Source: Smittia aterrima
Taxonomy: Eukaryota; Arthropoda; Insecta; Diptera; Chironomidae
Length of the DNA: 64,000 bases
NCBI GenBank assembly: GCA_033063855.1
Contig: CP093829.1
Coordinates: forward strand, 19,747,537-19,811,536
Reading direction: 5' to 3'
Shown: piece by piece, positions 1-11,555 of the stretch
Position numbering within the stretch: position 1 is the first letter of the stretch
Layout of the letters: every line of letters begins with the position of its first letter
The notes under the pieces: model-generated
Seen by the model: the letters and a program-made list of their open reading frames with translations, nothing else
Told to the model about the DNA's origin: nothing
Databases searched by the model: none
Translations under genes and position numbers: made by a program

Positions 1-20
1 TGAGAATATTCTTCTTCCAT
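1..20 (-). CDS. C2H2 zinc-finger family gene, 5' end only (copy 0)
   Basis: Only the first codons (M-E-E-E-Y-S) are inside the window; the rest lies to the left. They match the start of the complete copies further right. The region upstream of the start codon (21-140) also matches the other copies, including AAGTCA at 116-121 and TGACTT at 131-136. This shows the array continues beyond the window. Whether this copy is intact cannot be seen. Confidence 0.8.
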
Positions 21-317
21 TACGAACTTTAAATGTATCAGCTGATGTGAACTGATCGGAAACTGAGCTTCTACCTGAAAAGGGTTCAATTTTTTATTTG
101 CTGCAATAAAGTTCTAAGTCAAGCTGCGAGTGACTTGGCTTATTCTTGCTCCCTGAAATTTAAAAAAAAATGAATTTCTTTCGAATATAGAAAGTTCCTA
201 CAAATTGAAATCAACGCAACGCTCGTAATCGTCTGAAAATATTTATTGAAAAGATTTGTAATTTTATGTTTCAATTCAATTTATTTCAATTTTAATTCAA
301 AACATTTCTTAACACAA

Positions 318-1541
318 TTAAGCTTGATGACATTTCATGTGTTTTTTGATTTTGTGCAATGTTTTCATTTGATGATTGCAGTTCGGGCATTTGTAGATTT
401 GCTGTCCGATGTGAATTTGTTTGTGATCTTCAAGTTCTTTGATATTTGAAAACTTTTGCCGGCATTTCACGATATCACAAGCCAGTGACTCTCGTTTTGA
501 TGAATGAAGCTTCATGTGCCGAATAAAATTGGCTTTACTTATCGTTCTGCTGCAAGTTGGGCATGAAACTAATAAATGATGTTGCATGTGAAATCTCAAC
601 AAAAGTTTGTTTTTGAAAATTTTCTGACACAAATCGCACTGAACTTGCCCTATCTCGTGAGTTCTGCTCTTGTGAATGTTTAGACCATGTCGGTTGTAGT
701 AAACCCTATCGCAATCATCGCATTTAAATCTTGCCGTTGTCGTATGCTTCTCAATGTGGCTCTGACGACTACGTTTAGCAAGTAAGTGATGACAAATTGG
801 ACAAGCAACTTTCTGATGAGTTTGCATGTGAATTCGGAAGTGAGACTTTGTTTTCGTTGTTTTTCCACAAACATCGCAATGATATTTGATTTTACTATGA
901 ACGTACTTTTTATGTTGTTGTAATCCGTCTTTAGTTGCAAACGAACGAATGCAAATTGTGCAATCGTATTTTGTTTCTGGTCCTGTTGCGTAATCTCCAT
1001 GTCGATGTTGCTGTTGATGATTTTTTAATTGAAGCTTGAGTGAAAAATTTTGCTCGCAAGTAGAGCATGAGAATTTCTTCACGTGAATCTGATAATGTTG
1101 TCTCAAACTTTCTTTATTTGAAGTAATGTAATCACATTTGCTGCACAGCCAACTTGAGTCCTTGCGATGAACTCGAGAGATGTGGCTAGATTTACAGTTG
1201 TTGCAATTGAATTGTTGATCGCAGAAGCCACATTTGATGATTTCTTTTGATTTGATCTTGAAACAACAATCTTCGCACTTCTCAAGAGCTTCACAGACTT
1301 TCAAATGTCTTTTCAAGTTTACTCACAGCTTGTTTGCATAATCGCACTTTCCAAAAGCGAAATATGATTTAAATAATTCTGGAGAACTTTTCCATGTTTT
1401 ATCGAATTTTCGCAAAACAATTTTAACTTCTTTCACTTCAGGTTCATCCTCAGTCTCTGGATCACTTGGCAGATAACAAGTGAAGTGAACTTCTGGCTCG
1501 TGCTTGATATTATCGACGATTTCTTGAGAATATTCTTCCAT
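318..1541 (-). pseudogene. C2H2 zinc-finger family copy 1, one in-frame stop
   Basis: The copy reads in one frame over 408 codons but is split by a TGA at 1323-1325. Intact paralogues have TCA (Ser) there, so one base change explains it. Before the stop lies the conserved 70-residue N-terminus. In the first finger the leading Cys is Phe (F-A-F-G-K-C instead of F-V-C-G-K-C). After the stop the remaining fingers are complete, ending in the family C-terminus C-H-Q-A. An AATAAA polyadenylation signal follows. Two independent lesions in finger 1 favour a young pseudogene. Stop readthrough, or translation restarting downstream to give a finger-only protein, is possible but unsupported. Confidence 0.8.
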
Positions 1542-1831
1542 TGCGAGGTTTATTTGTTGTGAACTGATCGGAAACTGAATTTTTACCTGAAATGGTTCAA
1601 TTTTTTATTTGCTGCAATAAAGTTCTAAGTCAAGCTGCGAGTGACTTGGCTTATTCTTGCTCCCTGAAATTTAAAAAAAAATGAATTTCTTTCGAATATA
1701 GAAAGTTCCTTCATACAAATTGAAATCAGCGCAACGCTCGTAATCGTCTGAAAAAATTTAATGAAAAGATTTGTAATTTTATGTTTCAATTCAATTTATT
1801 TCAGTTTTAATTCAAATATTTCTTATCGCGG

Positions 1832-3058
1832 TTAAGCTTGATGACATTTCATGTGAGATTTGACTTGCTGCAATTTTTTCGACTGATGATTGCAATTCGG
1901 GCATTTATAGAATTTCGGTCCGATGTGGACTTTCTTATGATCTTCTCATCCTTTGATATTTAAAAACTTTTGCCGGCATTTCACGATTGCACAAGCCAGT
2001 GACTCTCGTTTTGATGAATGAATTTTCATGTGCTTAGTAAAACTGTTTTTACTCATCATTCTGCTACAAGTTGGACATGAAACCATCAAATGAATTTGCA
2101 TATGAAGTCTTAGCATAAGTTTGTTATTGAAAATTTTCTGACACAAATCGCACTGAACTTGCTCGATCTCGTGCTTTGTGCTTTTATGTCTGTTCAGATC
2201 ATGCAGGTTGTAGTAAACATTTTCACAATCATCGCATTTAAATCTTGGAGTTATCGTGTGCTTCTCAATGTGATTCTGAAGACGATACTTAGCAAACAAG
2301 TGATGACATATTGGACAAGGAACTTTCTGATGAAATTGCATGTGTCGTCGGAGGTCAGACTTTGTTTTCGTTGTTTTTCCACAGACGTCGCAATGAAACT
2401 TGAGTTTGCAGTGAACGTCCTTTTCATGTTTTCTTAAACCATATTTAGTTGCAAATGAACAAATGCAAATTGTGCAATCGTATTTTGTTTCTGGTCCTGT
2501 TGCGTATTCTCCATGTCGATGTTGCTGTTGATGATTTTTCAATTGTTGCTTACGTGAGAAATTTTGCTTGCAAGTTGAGCATGAAAACTTTTTTACGTGA
2601 ATATGAAAATGCTGTCTTAAGCATTCTTTGCTTGAAGTTTTGTAATTGCATTTGCAGCAGAGCCAACTTGAGTCCTTGTGATGAACTTGAGAGATGTGAA
2701 TCGATTTGCAGTTGTTGCAATTGAATTGTTGATCGCAGAAACCACATTCGATGATTTTTTCAGATTTGCTGATCAAACAACAATTTTCGCACTTCTTAAG
2801 AGTTTCACAGACTTTTGAATGTTTGACTACTTCTCCTGCGTACTTGCTGACATATTCGCACTTTCCACATGTAAAATATGATCCAAATAATTCTACAGAA
2901 CTTTTCCACGTTTTATCGAATTTCCGCAAAACAACTTTAACTTCTTTCACTTCTAGTTCACCGTTAATCTCTGGATCACCTGGCAGATAACAAGTGAAGT
3001 GAACTTCCGGCTCGTGCTTGATATTATCGACGATTTCTTGAGAATATTCTTTTTCCAT
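1832..3058 (-). pseudogene. C2H2 zinc-finger family copy 2, premature TGA before the last finger
   Basis: The open frame from 3058 gives 370 residues with the family N-terminus and fingers 1-10, then stops at TGA 1946-1948 inside the I-K-E-L-E segment of finger 11. Paralogues read GAA CTT where this copy reads GGA TGA. The same frame continues after the stop through the last finger to a normal TAA at 1832-1834, so only 37 C-terminal residues are lost. The truncated protein could still bind DNA with ten fingers. It may be a functional short form or an early pseudogene. Confidence 0.72.
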
Positions 3059-3358
3059 TACGAACTTTAAATGTATCAGCTGTTGTGAACTGATCGGAAA
3101 CTGAGTTTTCTACCTGAAATGGTTCAATTTTTTTGCAGCAATAACGATTTAAGTCAATGGACGAGTTACTTGCCTTATTCTTGCTCGCTGAAATTTAAAA
3201 ATATAAATTGAATTTCTTTCGAATATAGAAAGTTCCTTCATACAAATTGAAATCAGCGCAACGCTCGTAATCGTCTGAAAATATTTATTGAAAAGATTTG
3301 TAATTTTATTTTTCAATTCAATTTATTTCAGTTTCAATTCAAATATTTCTAATCGCGA

Positions 3359-4582
3359 TTAAGCTTGATGACATTTCATGTGAGATTCGATTTGCTTCAA
3401 TGTTTTCAATTGATGATTGCAATTCGGACATATGTAGATTTGCGGTCCGATGTGAATTTTTCTGTGTTCTTCAAGTTCTTTGGTATTTGAAAACTTTTGC
3501 CGGCATTTTATGATATCACAAGCCATTGACAATTCTCCAAATAAATGCAGCTTCTTGTGCTGATTCATGCTTTGCTTACTCATTGATCTGCTGCAAGTTG
3601 GACATGAAATCATCAAATGACAGCCCATGTGCATTCTCAACGTAAGTTTGTTCTTGAATATTTTATTGCACAAATCGCACTGAACTTGCTGAATCTTGTG
3701 CTTCATGCTCTTATGAACGTTTAGATCTTTCTTGTTAAAATAAATTTTATCACAATCGTCGCATTTAAATGTTGGATTCGTCGTATGCTTCGCAATGTGT
3801 CTGTCCAAGTAACGCTCAGCAAGTAAGTGATGACAAATTGGACAAGGAAGTTTGAAATGAATTTGCATGTGAATTAGAAGTTGCAACTTGGTTTTTGTTG
3901 ATCTGCCACAAACATCACAATGAAAAATAAGTTTACTGTGAACGTTCCTTTCATGATTTCCTAAACCGTCTTTAGTTGCAAATGAACGATTGCAAAATCT
4001 GCACTCAAACTTAATTTCAGGTTCCTTTGCAAATTCTCCATGTCGATGGTTCTGTTGATGATTCTTCAATTGTTGCTTAAGTGAGAATTTCTGCTCACAA
4101 GTTTCGCATGAAAACTTCTTCTCGTGAGATTGATAATGTGATTTTAGATTATGTAAGATTGAAGTCTTATATTCACATTTGCTGCAGAGCCAATTTGATC
4201 TATTGCGATGGATTTGAGAAATGTGAATCGAATTGCAGTTGTTGCAATTGAATTTGAGATCGCAGAAGATACATTCGATTATCATTTCTGACTTGCAGTT
4301 TAAACGACAATTTTTGCACTTCTCAAGGGTTTCACAAACTTTTGAATGTTTGACTACATCTCCTGCGTACTTGCTGACATATTCGCACTTTCCACAAACA
4401 AAATATGATCCAAATAGTTCTGGAGAACTTTTCCACGTTTTATCGAATTTCCGCAAAACAATTTTAACTTCTTTCACTTCTAGTTCACCGTTAATCTCTG
4501 GATCACCTGGCAGATAACAAGTGAAGTGAACTTCCTGCTCGTGCTTAATATTATCGACGATTTCTTGAGAATATTCTTCCAT
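3359..4582 (-). CDS. C2H2 zinc-finger protein, intact copy 3 (407 aa)
   Basis: This is an intact single-exon copy. Residues 1-62 form the family N-terminus (acidic, Y-S-Q-E-I-V-D-N-I-K, then H-F-T-C-Y-L-P), with no ZAD cysteines. Twelve C2H2 or C2HC fingers run from Cys63 to the end, with very short linkers, so this is probably a nuclear DNA-binding protein; its target is unknown. It is closest to copy 7: both share the C-E-T-C-E-Q-K-F finger and the L-L-I-H-M-Q-I-H helix. The start is the first ATG, at the position conserved in all copies. AAGTCA/TGACTT lies upstream at 4656-4676. Confidence 0.85.
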   Translation of the reverse strand: MEEYSQEIVDNIKHEQEVHFTCYLPGDPEINGELEVKEVKIVLRKFDKTWKSSPELFGSYFVCGKCEYVSKYAGDVVKHSKVCETLEKCKNCRLNCKSEMIIECIFCDLKFNCNNCNSIHISQIHRNRSNWLCSKCEYKTSILHNLKSHYQSHEKKFSCETCEQKFSLKQQLKNHQQNHRHGEFAKEPEIKFECRFCNRSFATKDGLGNHERNVHSKLIFHCDVCGRSTKTKLQLLIHMQIHFKLPCPICHHLLAERYLDRHIAKHTTNPTFKCDDCDKIYFNKKDLNVHKSMKHKIQQVQCDLCNKIFKNKLTLRMHMGCHLMISCPTCSRSMSKQSMNQHKKLHLFGELSMACDIIKCRQKFSNTKELEEHRKIHIGPQIYICPNCNHQLKTLKQIESHMKCHQA

Positions 4583-4846
4583 GACCGAGATTTATTTGTT
4601 GTGAACTGATCGGAAACTGAATTTTTACCTGAAATTATTGCAGCAGAAAAGTTCTAAGTCAAGCTACGAGTGACTTCGCTTATTCTCACTTGATCCCTTT
4701 AATTTGAAATCATAAATGAAATTTCATTCAAATTAAGAAGTTTCCATGAATATCTTCACAAATTGAAATCGTCGCATTATAACAAAATTTTTTGAAAATA
4801 TCAAATGAAAAAATATAATTTCAATTCAATTTATTTCAGTTTTAAT

Positions 4847-6060
4847 TCAAATATTTCTTAACAATTTTTTCATTTCATGATTGCAGTTCGGGCATTTGTA
4901 GATTTGCGTTCCGATGTGGATTTTCTTGTGCTCTTCTAGTTCTTTGAGACTGCAAAACTTTTGATGACATTTCATGATATCACAAGCCATTGACTCTCGT
5001 TTCAACGAATGAATTTTCATGTGCTGATATAAACTGGTTTTACTCATCCTTTTGCTACAAGTTGGGCATGAAACCATCAAATGATTCTCCATATGACGTC
5101 TCAGCAAAAGTTTGTTTTTGAAAATCTTCTGGCACAAATCACACTGAACTTCCTCGATCTTGTGAGTTCTGCTCTTATGCTTATTTAGATCACTCATGTT
5201 GAAGAAAGCTTTTTCTGAAAAAGTTTTTCACAAGAATCGCATTTGAAGCTTGGAGTTGTCGTGTGCTTTTCAATGTGGGTCTGAAGACGACGGTTAGCAA
5301 GTAAGTGGCAACATATGGGACAAGGAACTTTCTGATGTTTTTGCATGTGAATTCGGAGTTCAGCCTTGGTTTTCGTTGTTCTTCCGCAAATATCGCAATG
5401 AAATTTGAGTTTGCTGTGAACTTCCCTTTCATGTTTTCTTAAACCATCTTTATTTGCAAACGAACGAATTCAAATTGTGCTATCGTATTTTGTTTCTGGT
5501 CCTGTTGCGTGATCTCCATGTCGATGCCGCAGTTGATGATTTTTCAAATGTTGCTTACGTGAGAAGATTTGCTCGCAAGTTGAGCATGAAAACTTTTTTA
5601 CGTGAATATGAAAATGCTGTCTTAAGCATTCTTTGTTTGAAGTATTGTAATTGCATTTGCAGCAGAGCCAACTTGAGTCCTTTTGATGAACTTTGGAGAT
5701 GTGAATCGATTTGCAGTTGTTGCAATTGAATTGTTGATCGCAGAAACTACATTCGATGACTTTTTCAGATTTGCTGATCAAACAACAATTTTCGCACTTC
5801 TTAAGAGTTTCACAGACTTTTAAATGTTGTTTCAAGTTTCCTGACAGCTTATTTGCGTATTCGCACTTTCCACAAACAAAATATGATCCGAATAACTCTG
5901 GAGGACTTTTCCAAGTTTTATTGAATTTCCGCAAAACAATTTTTGCTTCCTTCCTTTCAGTTTCATCATCAGTCTCTGGATCACGTGGCAGATAACAAGT
6001 GAAGTGAACTTCCGGCTCGTGCTTGATATTATCGACGATTTTTTGGCTAAATTCTTCCAT
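4847..6060 (-). pseudogene. C2H2 zinc-finger family copy 4, nonsense, frameshift and 3' deletion
   Basis: The N-terminus and first fingers are readable from the ATG at 6060 to a TGA at 5470-5472. That stop replaces a zinc-binding Cys codon (TGC to TGA), and the preceding Cys is Ser. Further on, an insertion of about 14 bp near 5209-5226 shifts the frame. The rest (4847-5197) is readable in another frame but ends K-K-L-L-R-N-I, having lost the helix and histidines of the last finger by deletion into the 3' UTR. With three lesions this is a clear pseudogene. An upstream ATG at 6120 is open only because the 5' leader happens to lack stops. Confidence 0.88.
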
Positions 6061-6360
6061 TACGAGATTTATTTGTTGTGAACTGTTCGGAAACTGAGTT
6101 TCTACCTGAAAATGGTTCAATTTTTGTGCAGCAATATCAGTTTAAGTCAATGAACAGGAACTTATCATATTCTTGCTCCATGAAATTTAAAAATGTAAAT
6201 TGAATTTCTTTCGAATATAGAAAGTTCCTTCAAACAAATTGAAATCAGCGCAACGAATCGTAATCGTCTGAAAATATTCAATGAAAAGATTTGTAATTTT
6301 ATGTTTCAATTCAATTTATTTCAGTTTTAATTCAAATATTTCAAATATTTCTTATCGCGG

Positions 6361-7432
6361 TTAAGCTTGATTTATAGAATTTCGGTCCGATGAAGATCTT
6401 CTAATCCTTTAATATTTGAAAACTTTTGTCGGCATTTCACGATTGCACAAGCCAGTGAGTTTTGTTTTTATGAATGAAGCTTTTTGTGCCGATTAAATTT
6501 ACTTCTACTCATCGATTTGTAGCAAGTTGGACATGAAACCATCAAATGAATTCTCATGTGATGTCTTAGCAAAAGTTTGTTCTTGAAAAACTTCTGACAT
6601 AAATCGCACTGAACTGGCTCGATCTCGTGAGTTCTGCTCTTATGTCTGTTAAGATCATTTAGGTGGAAGAATGCTTTTTCACAAGAATCGCATTTAAATC
6701 TTGCAGTGGTCGTGTGCTTCTCAATGTGAGTCTGAAGACGACGGTTAGCAAGTAAGTGGCAACATATGGGACAAGGAACTTTCTGATGTTTTTGCATGTG
6801 AATTCGGAGTTCAGCCTTGGTTTTCGTTGTTCTTCCACAAATATCGCAATGAATTTTGAGTTTGGTGTGAAAGTTCCTTTTATGATTTCCTAATCCATCT
6901 TTAGTTGCAAACGAATGAATGCAAATTGTGCAATCGTATTTTGTTTCTGGTCCTGTTGCGTAATCTTCATGTCGATGTTGCTGTTGGTGTATTTTTAAAT
7001 GTTGTTTACGTGAGAAGATTTTCTTGCAAGTTGAGCATGAAATTGGCTGCAGTGCCAACTTGAATCCTTGTGATGAACTTGGTAGATGTGGATCGATTTG
7101 CTATTGCTGTTCTTGAATTGTTGATCGCAGATGACGCATTCGATGATTTTTTCACATTTGCTCTTGAAACCATAATCTCCGCATTTCTTTAAATGTATTT
7201 TCAAGTTTCCTGACAGTTTGCTTGCGTATTCGCACTTTCCACAAACAAAATATGATTTGAATAACTCGGGAGAACTTTTCCATGATTTGTCGAATTTACG
7301 CAAAACAATTTTCACTTCTTTCATTTCAGGTTCATCTTCAGTCTCTGGATATTCTGGCAGATAACAAGTGAAGTGAACTTCCGGCTCGTGCTTAATGTTA
7401 TCGACGATTTCTTGAGAATATTCTTCTTCCAT
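6361..7432 (-). pseudogene. C2H2 zinc-finger family copy 5, several lesions
   Basis: The N-terminus (from 7432) is followed by a net loss of about 58 bp near 7040-7046. This removes most of finger 3 and shifts the frame: residues after W-H-C-S are out of phase. The next fingers read in another frame over 6468-7058 until TAA 6468-6470, where paralogues have TCA. Beyond it, recognisable finger-11 sequence continues but lacks more segments, down to the remnant of the normal stop at 6361-6363. This is the most decayed copy in the left array. Confidence 0.88.
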
Positions 7433-7737
7433 TACGAACTTTAAATTTATCAGCTGATGTGAACTGATCGGAAACTGAATTTCTACCTGAAATGGTTCAA
7501 TTTTTGCAGCAACAAAGTTCTAAGTCAAGCTAGGAGTGACTTCGCTCATTCTTCCTTGTTCCCCGAAATTCAAATTTTATAAATTGAATTCAAATTAAGA
7601 AGTTTCCATGAATATCTCCACAAATTGAAATCGTCGCATCATAACAAAATCTTTTGAAAATATTTAATGAAAAGATTTGTAATTTATTGTTTCAATTCAA
7701 TTTATTTCAGTTTTAATTCAAATATTTCTTATCGCGG

Positions 7738-8904
7738 TTAGGCTTGATGATGTTTCATGTGAGATTTGATTTGCTTCAATGTTTTCGATTGATGGTTGCA
7801 ACTCGAGCACTTGTAGACATTCGGTCCGATGTGAATTTGTTTGTGTTCTTCAAGTTCTTTGAGATTGCAAAACTTTTGCTGACATTTCACGATTTCACAA
7901 GCCAGTGACTCTCGTTTTGATGAATGAATCTTTTTGTGCTGATAAAAACTGTGTTTACTTATCAATATGCCGCAAGTTGGACATGAAACCATCAAATGAT
8001 GTCTCATGTGCTGTCTCAACAAAAATTTGTTCTTAATTATTTTTTGGCATAAATCGCACTGAACTTGTTCGATCTTGTGCTTCACGCTCTTATGTCTGTT
8101 CAGATCATTCTGGGTAAAGTAAACTTTAACGCAATCACCGCATTTGAAGCTTGCAGCGGTCGTATGCTTTTCAATGTGGCTCTGAAGACGATACTCAGCA
8201 AACAAGTGATTACAAACTGGACAAGGAACTTTCTGATGAAATTGCAAGTGTCGTCGGAGGTAATTCTTATTTTTCGTTGTTTTTCCGCAAATATCACAAT
8301 GGAATCTGATTTTGCTGTGAACTTCCCTTTCATGTTTTCTTAAACCATCTTTATTTGCAAATGAACGAATGCAAATTGTGCAATCGTATTTTGTTTCTGG
8401 TCCTGTTGCGTAATCTCCATGCCGATGTTGCTGTTGGTGTATTTTCAACTGTTGCTTACGTGAGAAGATTTTCTTGCAAGTTGAGCATGAAAACTTTTTT
8501 ACGTGAATCTGATAATGTTGTTTCAGACAATCTTTGATTGAAGTAGTGTAATCGCATTTGCTGCAGTGCCAACTTGAGTCCTTATGATTAACTTTAGAGA
8601 TGTGAATCAATTTGCTCTTGAAACCATAATCTCCACACTTCTCAAGAGTTTTACAAATTTTCAAGTGTCGTTTCAAGTTTCCTGAATTCTTACTTGCATA
8701 ATCGCACTTCCCACAAACAAAATATGACTCGAACAACTCTGGAGAACTTTTCCACATTTTATCGAATTTCCGCAGCACAATTTTAACTTCTTTGACTTCT
8801 GGTTCATCGTCAGTCTCTGGATCACCTGGCAGGTAACAAGTAAAGTGAACTTCCGGCTCGTGCTTAATATTATCGACGATTTCTTGAGAATATTCTTCCG
8901 CCAT
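7738..8904 (-). CDS. C2H2 zinc-finger protein, intact copy 6 (388 aa, short form)
   Basis: This copy has a full-length open frame but is 19 residues shorter than the family norm. The missing piece is the Cys-bearing half of finger 2: the text runs G-F-K-S-K-L-I-H-I-S, whereas others have an E-C-x-F-C-x-Q-Q-F segment before I-H-I-S. The deletion keeps the frame, leaving eleven fingers. It starts M-A-E-E-Y-S-Q-E-I, and the upstream palindromic motif is present (AAGTCA 7522-7527 belongs to copy 5; this copy's own is near 9000). It is probably functional with altered finger spacing. Confidence 0.82.
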   Translation of the reverse strand: MAEEYSQEIVDNIKHEPEVHFTCYLPGDPETDDEPEVKEVKIVLRKFDKMWKSSPELFESYFVCGKCDYASKNSGNLKRHLKICKTLEKCGDYGFKSKLIHISKVNHKDSSWHCSKCDYTTSIKDCLKQHYQIHVKKFSCSTCKKIFSRKQQLKIHQQQHRHGDYATGPETKYDCTICIRSFANKDGLRKHEREVHSKIRFHCDICGKTTKNKNYLRRHLQFHQKVPCPVCNHLFAEYRLQSHIEKHTTAASFKCGDCVKVYFTQNDLNRHKSVKHKIEQVQCDLCQKIIKNKFLLRQHMRHHLMVSCPTCGILISKHSFYQHKKIHSSKRESLACEIVKCQQKFCNLKELEEHKQIHIGPNVYKCSSCNHQSKTLKQIKSHMKHHQA

Positions 8905-9198
8905 GGCGAATCTTAAATTTATCAGCTGATGTGAACTGATCGGAAACTGAGTTTTCTACCTGAAATGGTTCAATTTTTTATTTGCTGCAATAACGATTTA
9001 AGTCAATGGACGGGTAACTTGGCTTATTCTTGCTCCCTGAAATTTAAAAATATTAATTGAATTTCTTTCGGATATAGATTCGTTACCAACGAATCTTAAT
9101 GGTCAGAAAATATTTATTGAAAAGATTTGTAATTTTATGTTTCAATTCAATTTATTTCAGTTTTAATTCAAATATTTCTTAACGCGGTTAGGCTTGAA

Positions 9199-10425
9199 TC
9201 AAGCCGCTTGATGACATTTCATGTGAGATTTGATTTGCTTCAATGTTTTCGTTTGATGATGGCAGTTCGGGCATTTGAAGATTTGCTGTCCGATGTGCAT
9301 CTGTCTGTGTTCTTCAAGTTCTTTGATATTTGAAAACTTTTGCCGGCATTTCACGATATCACAAGCCAGTGACACTCCTACAGATGAATGAAATTTCATG
9401 TGCTGATTTAAGCTTTGCTTACTCATCGATCTGCCGCAAGTTGGACATGAAATCATCAAATGACAGTCTATGTGCATTCTCAACTTAGGTTTGTTCTTGA
9501 ATATTTTATTGCACAAATCGCACTGCACTTGCTGAATCTTGTGCTTTACGCTCTTATGATTGTGTAGATCTTTCTTGTTAAAATAAACTTTATCGCAATC
9601 ATCGCATTTAAGTGTAGCAGTGGTCGTATGCTTTTCAATGTGGCTGTCCAAGTAATGCTCAGCAAGTAAGTGACAACATATTGGACAAGGAATTTTCCGA
9701 TGAATTTGCATGTGAATTAGAAGATGCAACTTGGTTTTCTTTGATCTGCCACAAACATCGCAATGAAACTTGAGTTTGCTGTGAACGTTCTTTTCATGTT
9801 GTCGTATACCGATTTCAGTTGCAAATGAACGAATGCATATTGCACATTCAAATTTTATTTCCGGTCCTATGGCGTGTTCTCCATGGCGATGCTGCTGTTG
9901 ATGATTTCCCAAAAGTCGATTATGCGAGAATTTCTGCTCACATGTTTCGCATGTAAACTTCTTCACGTGAGACTGATAATGTGATTTTAGATTTTGTAAG
10001 GTTGAAGTTTTGAAATCACATTTAATGCAATGCCAAGTTGAGTCCTTGTGATGGACTTGAAAAATGTGGATCGACTTGCAGTTGTTGCAATTGAATTGTT
10101 GATCGCATAAGACACATTCGATGATTTCTCTTGATTTCTTGAAACAACAATTTTCGCACTTCTCAAGAGTTTCACAGACTTCTAAATGTCTGTTTACTTC
10201 TCGTAAGTTCTTGTTTGCGTATTCGCACTTTCCACAAACAAAATATGATTTGAACAATTCGGGAGAACTTCTCCATGATTTGTCGAATTTCCGCGCAACA
10301 ATTCTCACTTCTTTCATTTCAGGTTCATCTTCAGTCTCTGGATCACGTGGCAGATAACAAGTGAAGTGAACTTCTGTCTCGTGCTTAATATTATCGACGA
10401 TTTCTTGAGAATATTCTTCCTCCAT
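9199..10425 (-). CDS. C2H2 zinc-finger protein, intact copy 7 (408 aa)
   Basis: An intact single-exon copy with the conserved N-terminus and twelve fingers, ending C-H-Q-A-A with one extra residue. It is the 5'-most gene of the left array. Its upstream region diverges from the other copies after about 10490: the AAGTCA half of the promoter motif is missing and only a TGACTT-like remnant (GGACTT near 10480) remains. The duplicated unit therefore appears to end here, and this copy may be controlled differently. Sister to copy 3. Confidence 0.84.
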   Translation of the reverse strand: MEEEYSQEIVDNIKHETEVHFTCYLPRDPETEDEPEMKEVRIVARKFDKSWRSSPELFKSYFVCGKCEYANKNLREVNRHLEVCETLEKCENCCFKKSREIIECVLCDQQFNCNNCKSIHIFQVHHKDSTWHCIKCDFKTSTLQNLKSHYQSHVKKFTCETCEQKFSHNRLLGNHQQQHRHGEHAIGPEIKFECAICIRSFATEIGIRQHEKNVHSKLKFHCDVCGRSKKTKLHLLIHMQIHRKIPCPICCHLLAEHYLDSHIEKHTTTATLKCDDCDKVYFNKKDLHNHKSVKHKIQQVQCDLCNKIFKNKPKLRMHIDCHLMISCPTCGRSMSKQSLNQHMKFHSSVGVSLACDIVKCRQKFSNIKELEEHRQMHIGQQIFKCPNCHHQTKTLKQIKSHMKCHQAA

Positions 10426-10499
10426 TGCGAATCTTAAATTTATCAGCTGATGTGAACTGATCGGAATCTGAGCTTCAAAGGACTTAGCTTATTCTTGCT

Positions 10500-11480
10500 T
10501 GTTATTTAAAATTAAAAATTTCAATAAAACACAAAAAATATTTTGTGATAAAGCTTGAAAGAATTTATTTTCGAATACCATTTTCAGTAACTCTCAAATT
10601 TGTTCTTTGCAAAAGAGAATAGTTCTCGACGGATAAATATTTTGAGCTTTAAAGCTTCTCATTAAAAGCTTTAATTGAAAGCTATAAGAAACCAGATTTT
10701 ATTTTCTTAAATATTAGATTTCAATTTGATCAATGACTTGAAAAGAAAATCTTATAGTCGCTTCAATTTTATGGTCTGTTGACTTTGCTCTGATTATTAT
10801 CGCCGTGGTAGACAAGAATTTCTGACCCGGAACAAAATTGGGAAATGAAATCGAAAGTTTCCCGTTCCAACCAAAACAAACTGGCGACAACAACAACTAA
10901 ATCAGTTTGAAATCGTAAAAATATGTTTTCTAGACACTTTTTATAATCGACGATTACTAATAGTGAAGGCAACAAAGCGAATTGAAACGAACGTGAGAGG
11001 AGAGAGAATTTAATTTACTTTTCAAGTGACATCAATTTAATTTTATTTCGCGATAACTCACTTGTTTACAAAACAACCGAAATTATTTATTCAATGAGAA
11101 AGAAAATAATGTTTTGGCATCATAATGAATCATTAATGATGGAATTTTCCCAAGCTGACCGTCAATTGAGGGATTTTTCATTCTAATGAGAAACCAATTT
11201 TGTTTGATCATTCGACTGTGACTTGTTTTTCTTCCAAAACCTTCTGACTCTTGAAAGTTTCAAGCATCAAGTTCAACACAGAAGCGAGCTCGTCAGAGAT
11301 GGACAACAACTGATGATCACAAAAAGCCATTCAATTACTTCGCTCTCAAACTGCTGCTCACACTAAGCACAAGCTTGACACTCTAATTGAATTACTCAGA
11401 ACTGTTTTTACTTGTTGTGCCACGACTCAGAGACCGCGAGGTAATTCAAACTAATTCGGTTGTTTATTCGTCTCGGGACA
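10500..11480. other. Intergenic region between the zinc-finger array and secreted-protein genes
   Basis: No convincing gene is visible. The DNA is AT-rich with scattered short open frames that show no family resemblance. The region separates minus-strand zinc-finger copy 7 from the plus-strand gene starting at 11556, so it should hold both promoters. Confidence 0.5.
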
Positions 11481-11488
11481 TAATTTTG

Positions 11489-11516
11489 TATAAAAGCGAG
11501 GAGTCTCTCGCTCAGT
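11489..11516 (+). promoter_or_regulatory. Core promoter (TATA box and initiator) of the 136-aa secreted protein gene
   Basis: TATAAAA at 11489-11495 is followed 23 bases after its first base by TCAGT (11512-11516), the arthropod initiator consensus. The start codon at 11556 is 40 bases further on. The spacing fits a strong, regulated insect promoter. Confidence 0.72.
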
Positions 11517-11555
11517 GGATCATAAAGTTTTTAAAGCTCAAAGAAATCAGTTAAA

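Noticed and set aside
246..449. Plus-strand frames opposite the zinc-finger genes repeated in every copy
   Set aside because: Their repetition follows from the conserved sense strand; they lack start context and family features.
1323..5472. Three of the in-frame stops in zinc-finger copies are TGA, raising readthrough or selenocysteine use
   Set aside because: The stops are at different, unrelated codons, lack a shared readthrough context, and other copies carry TAA, TAG, frameshifts or insertions. Independent decay is simpler.
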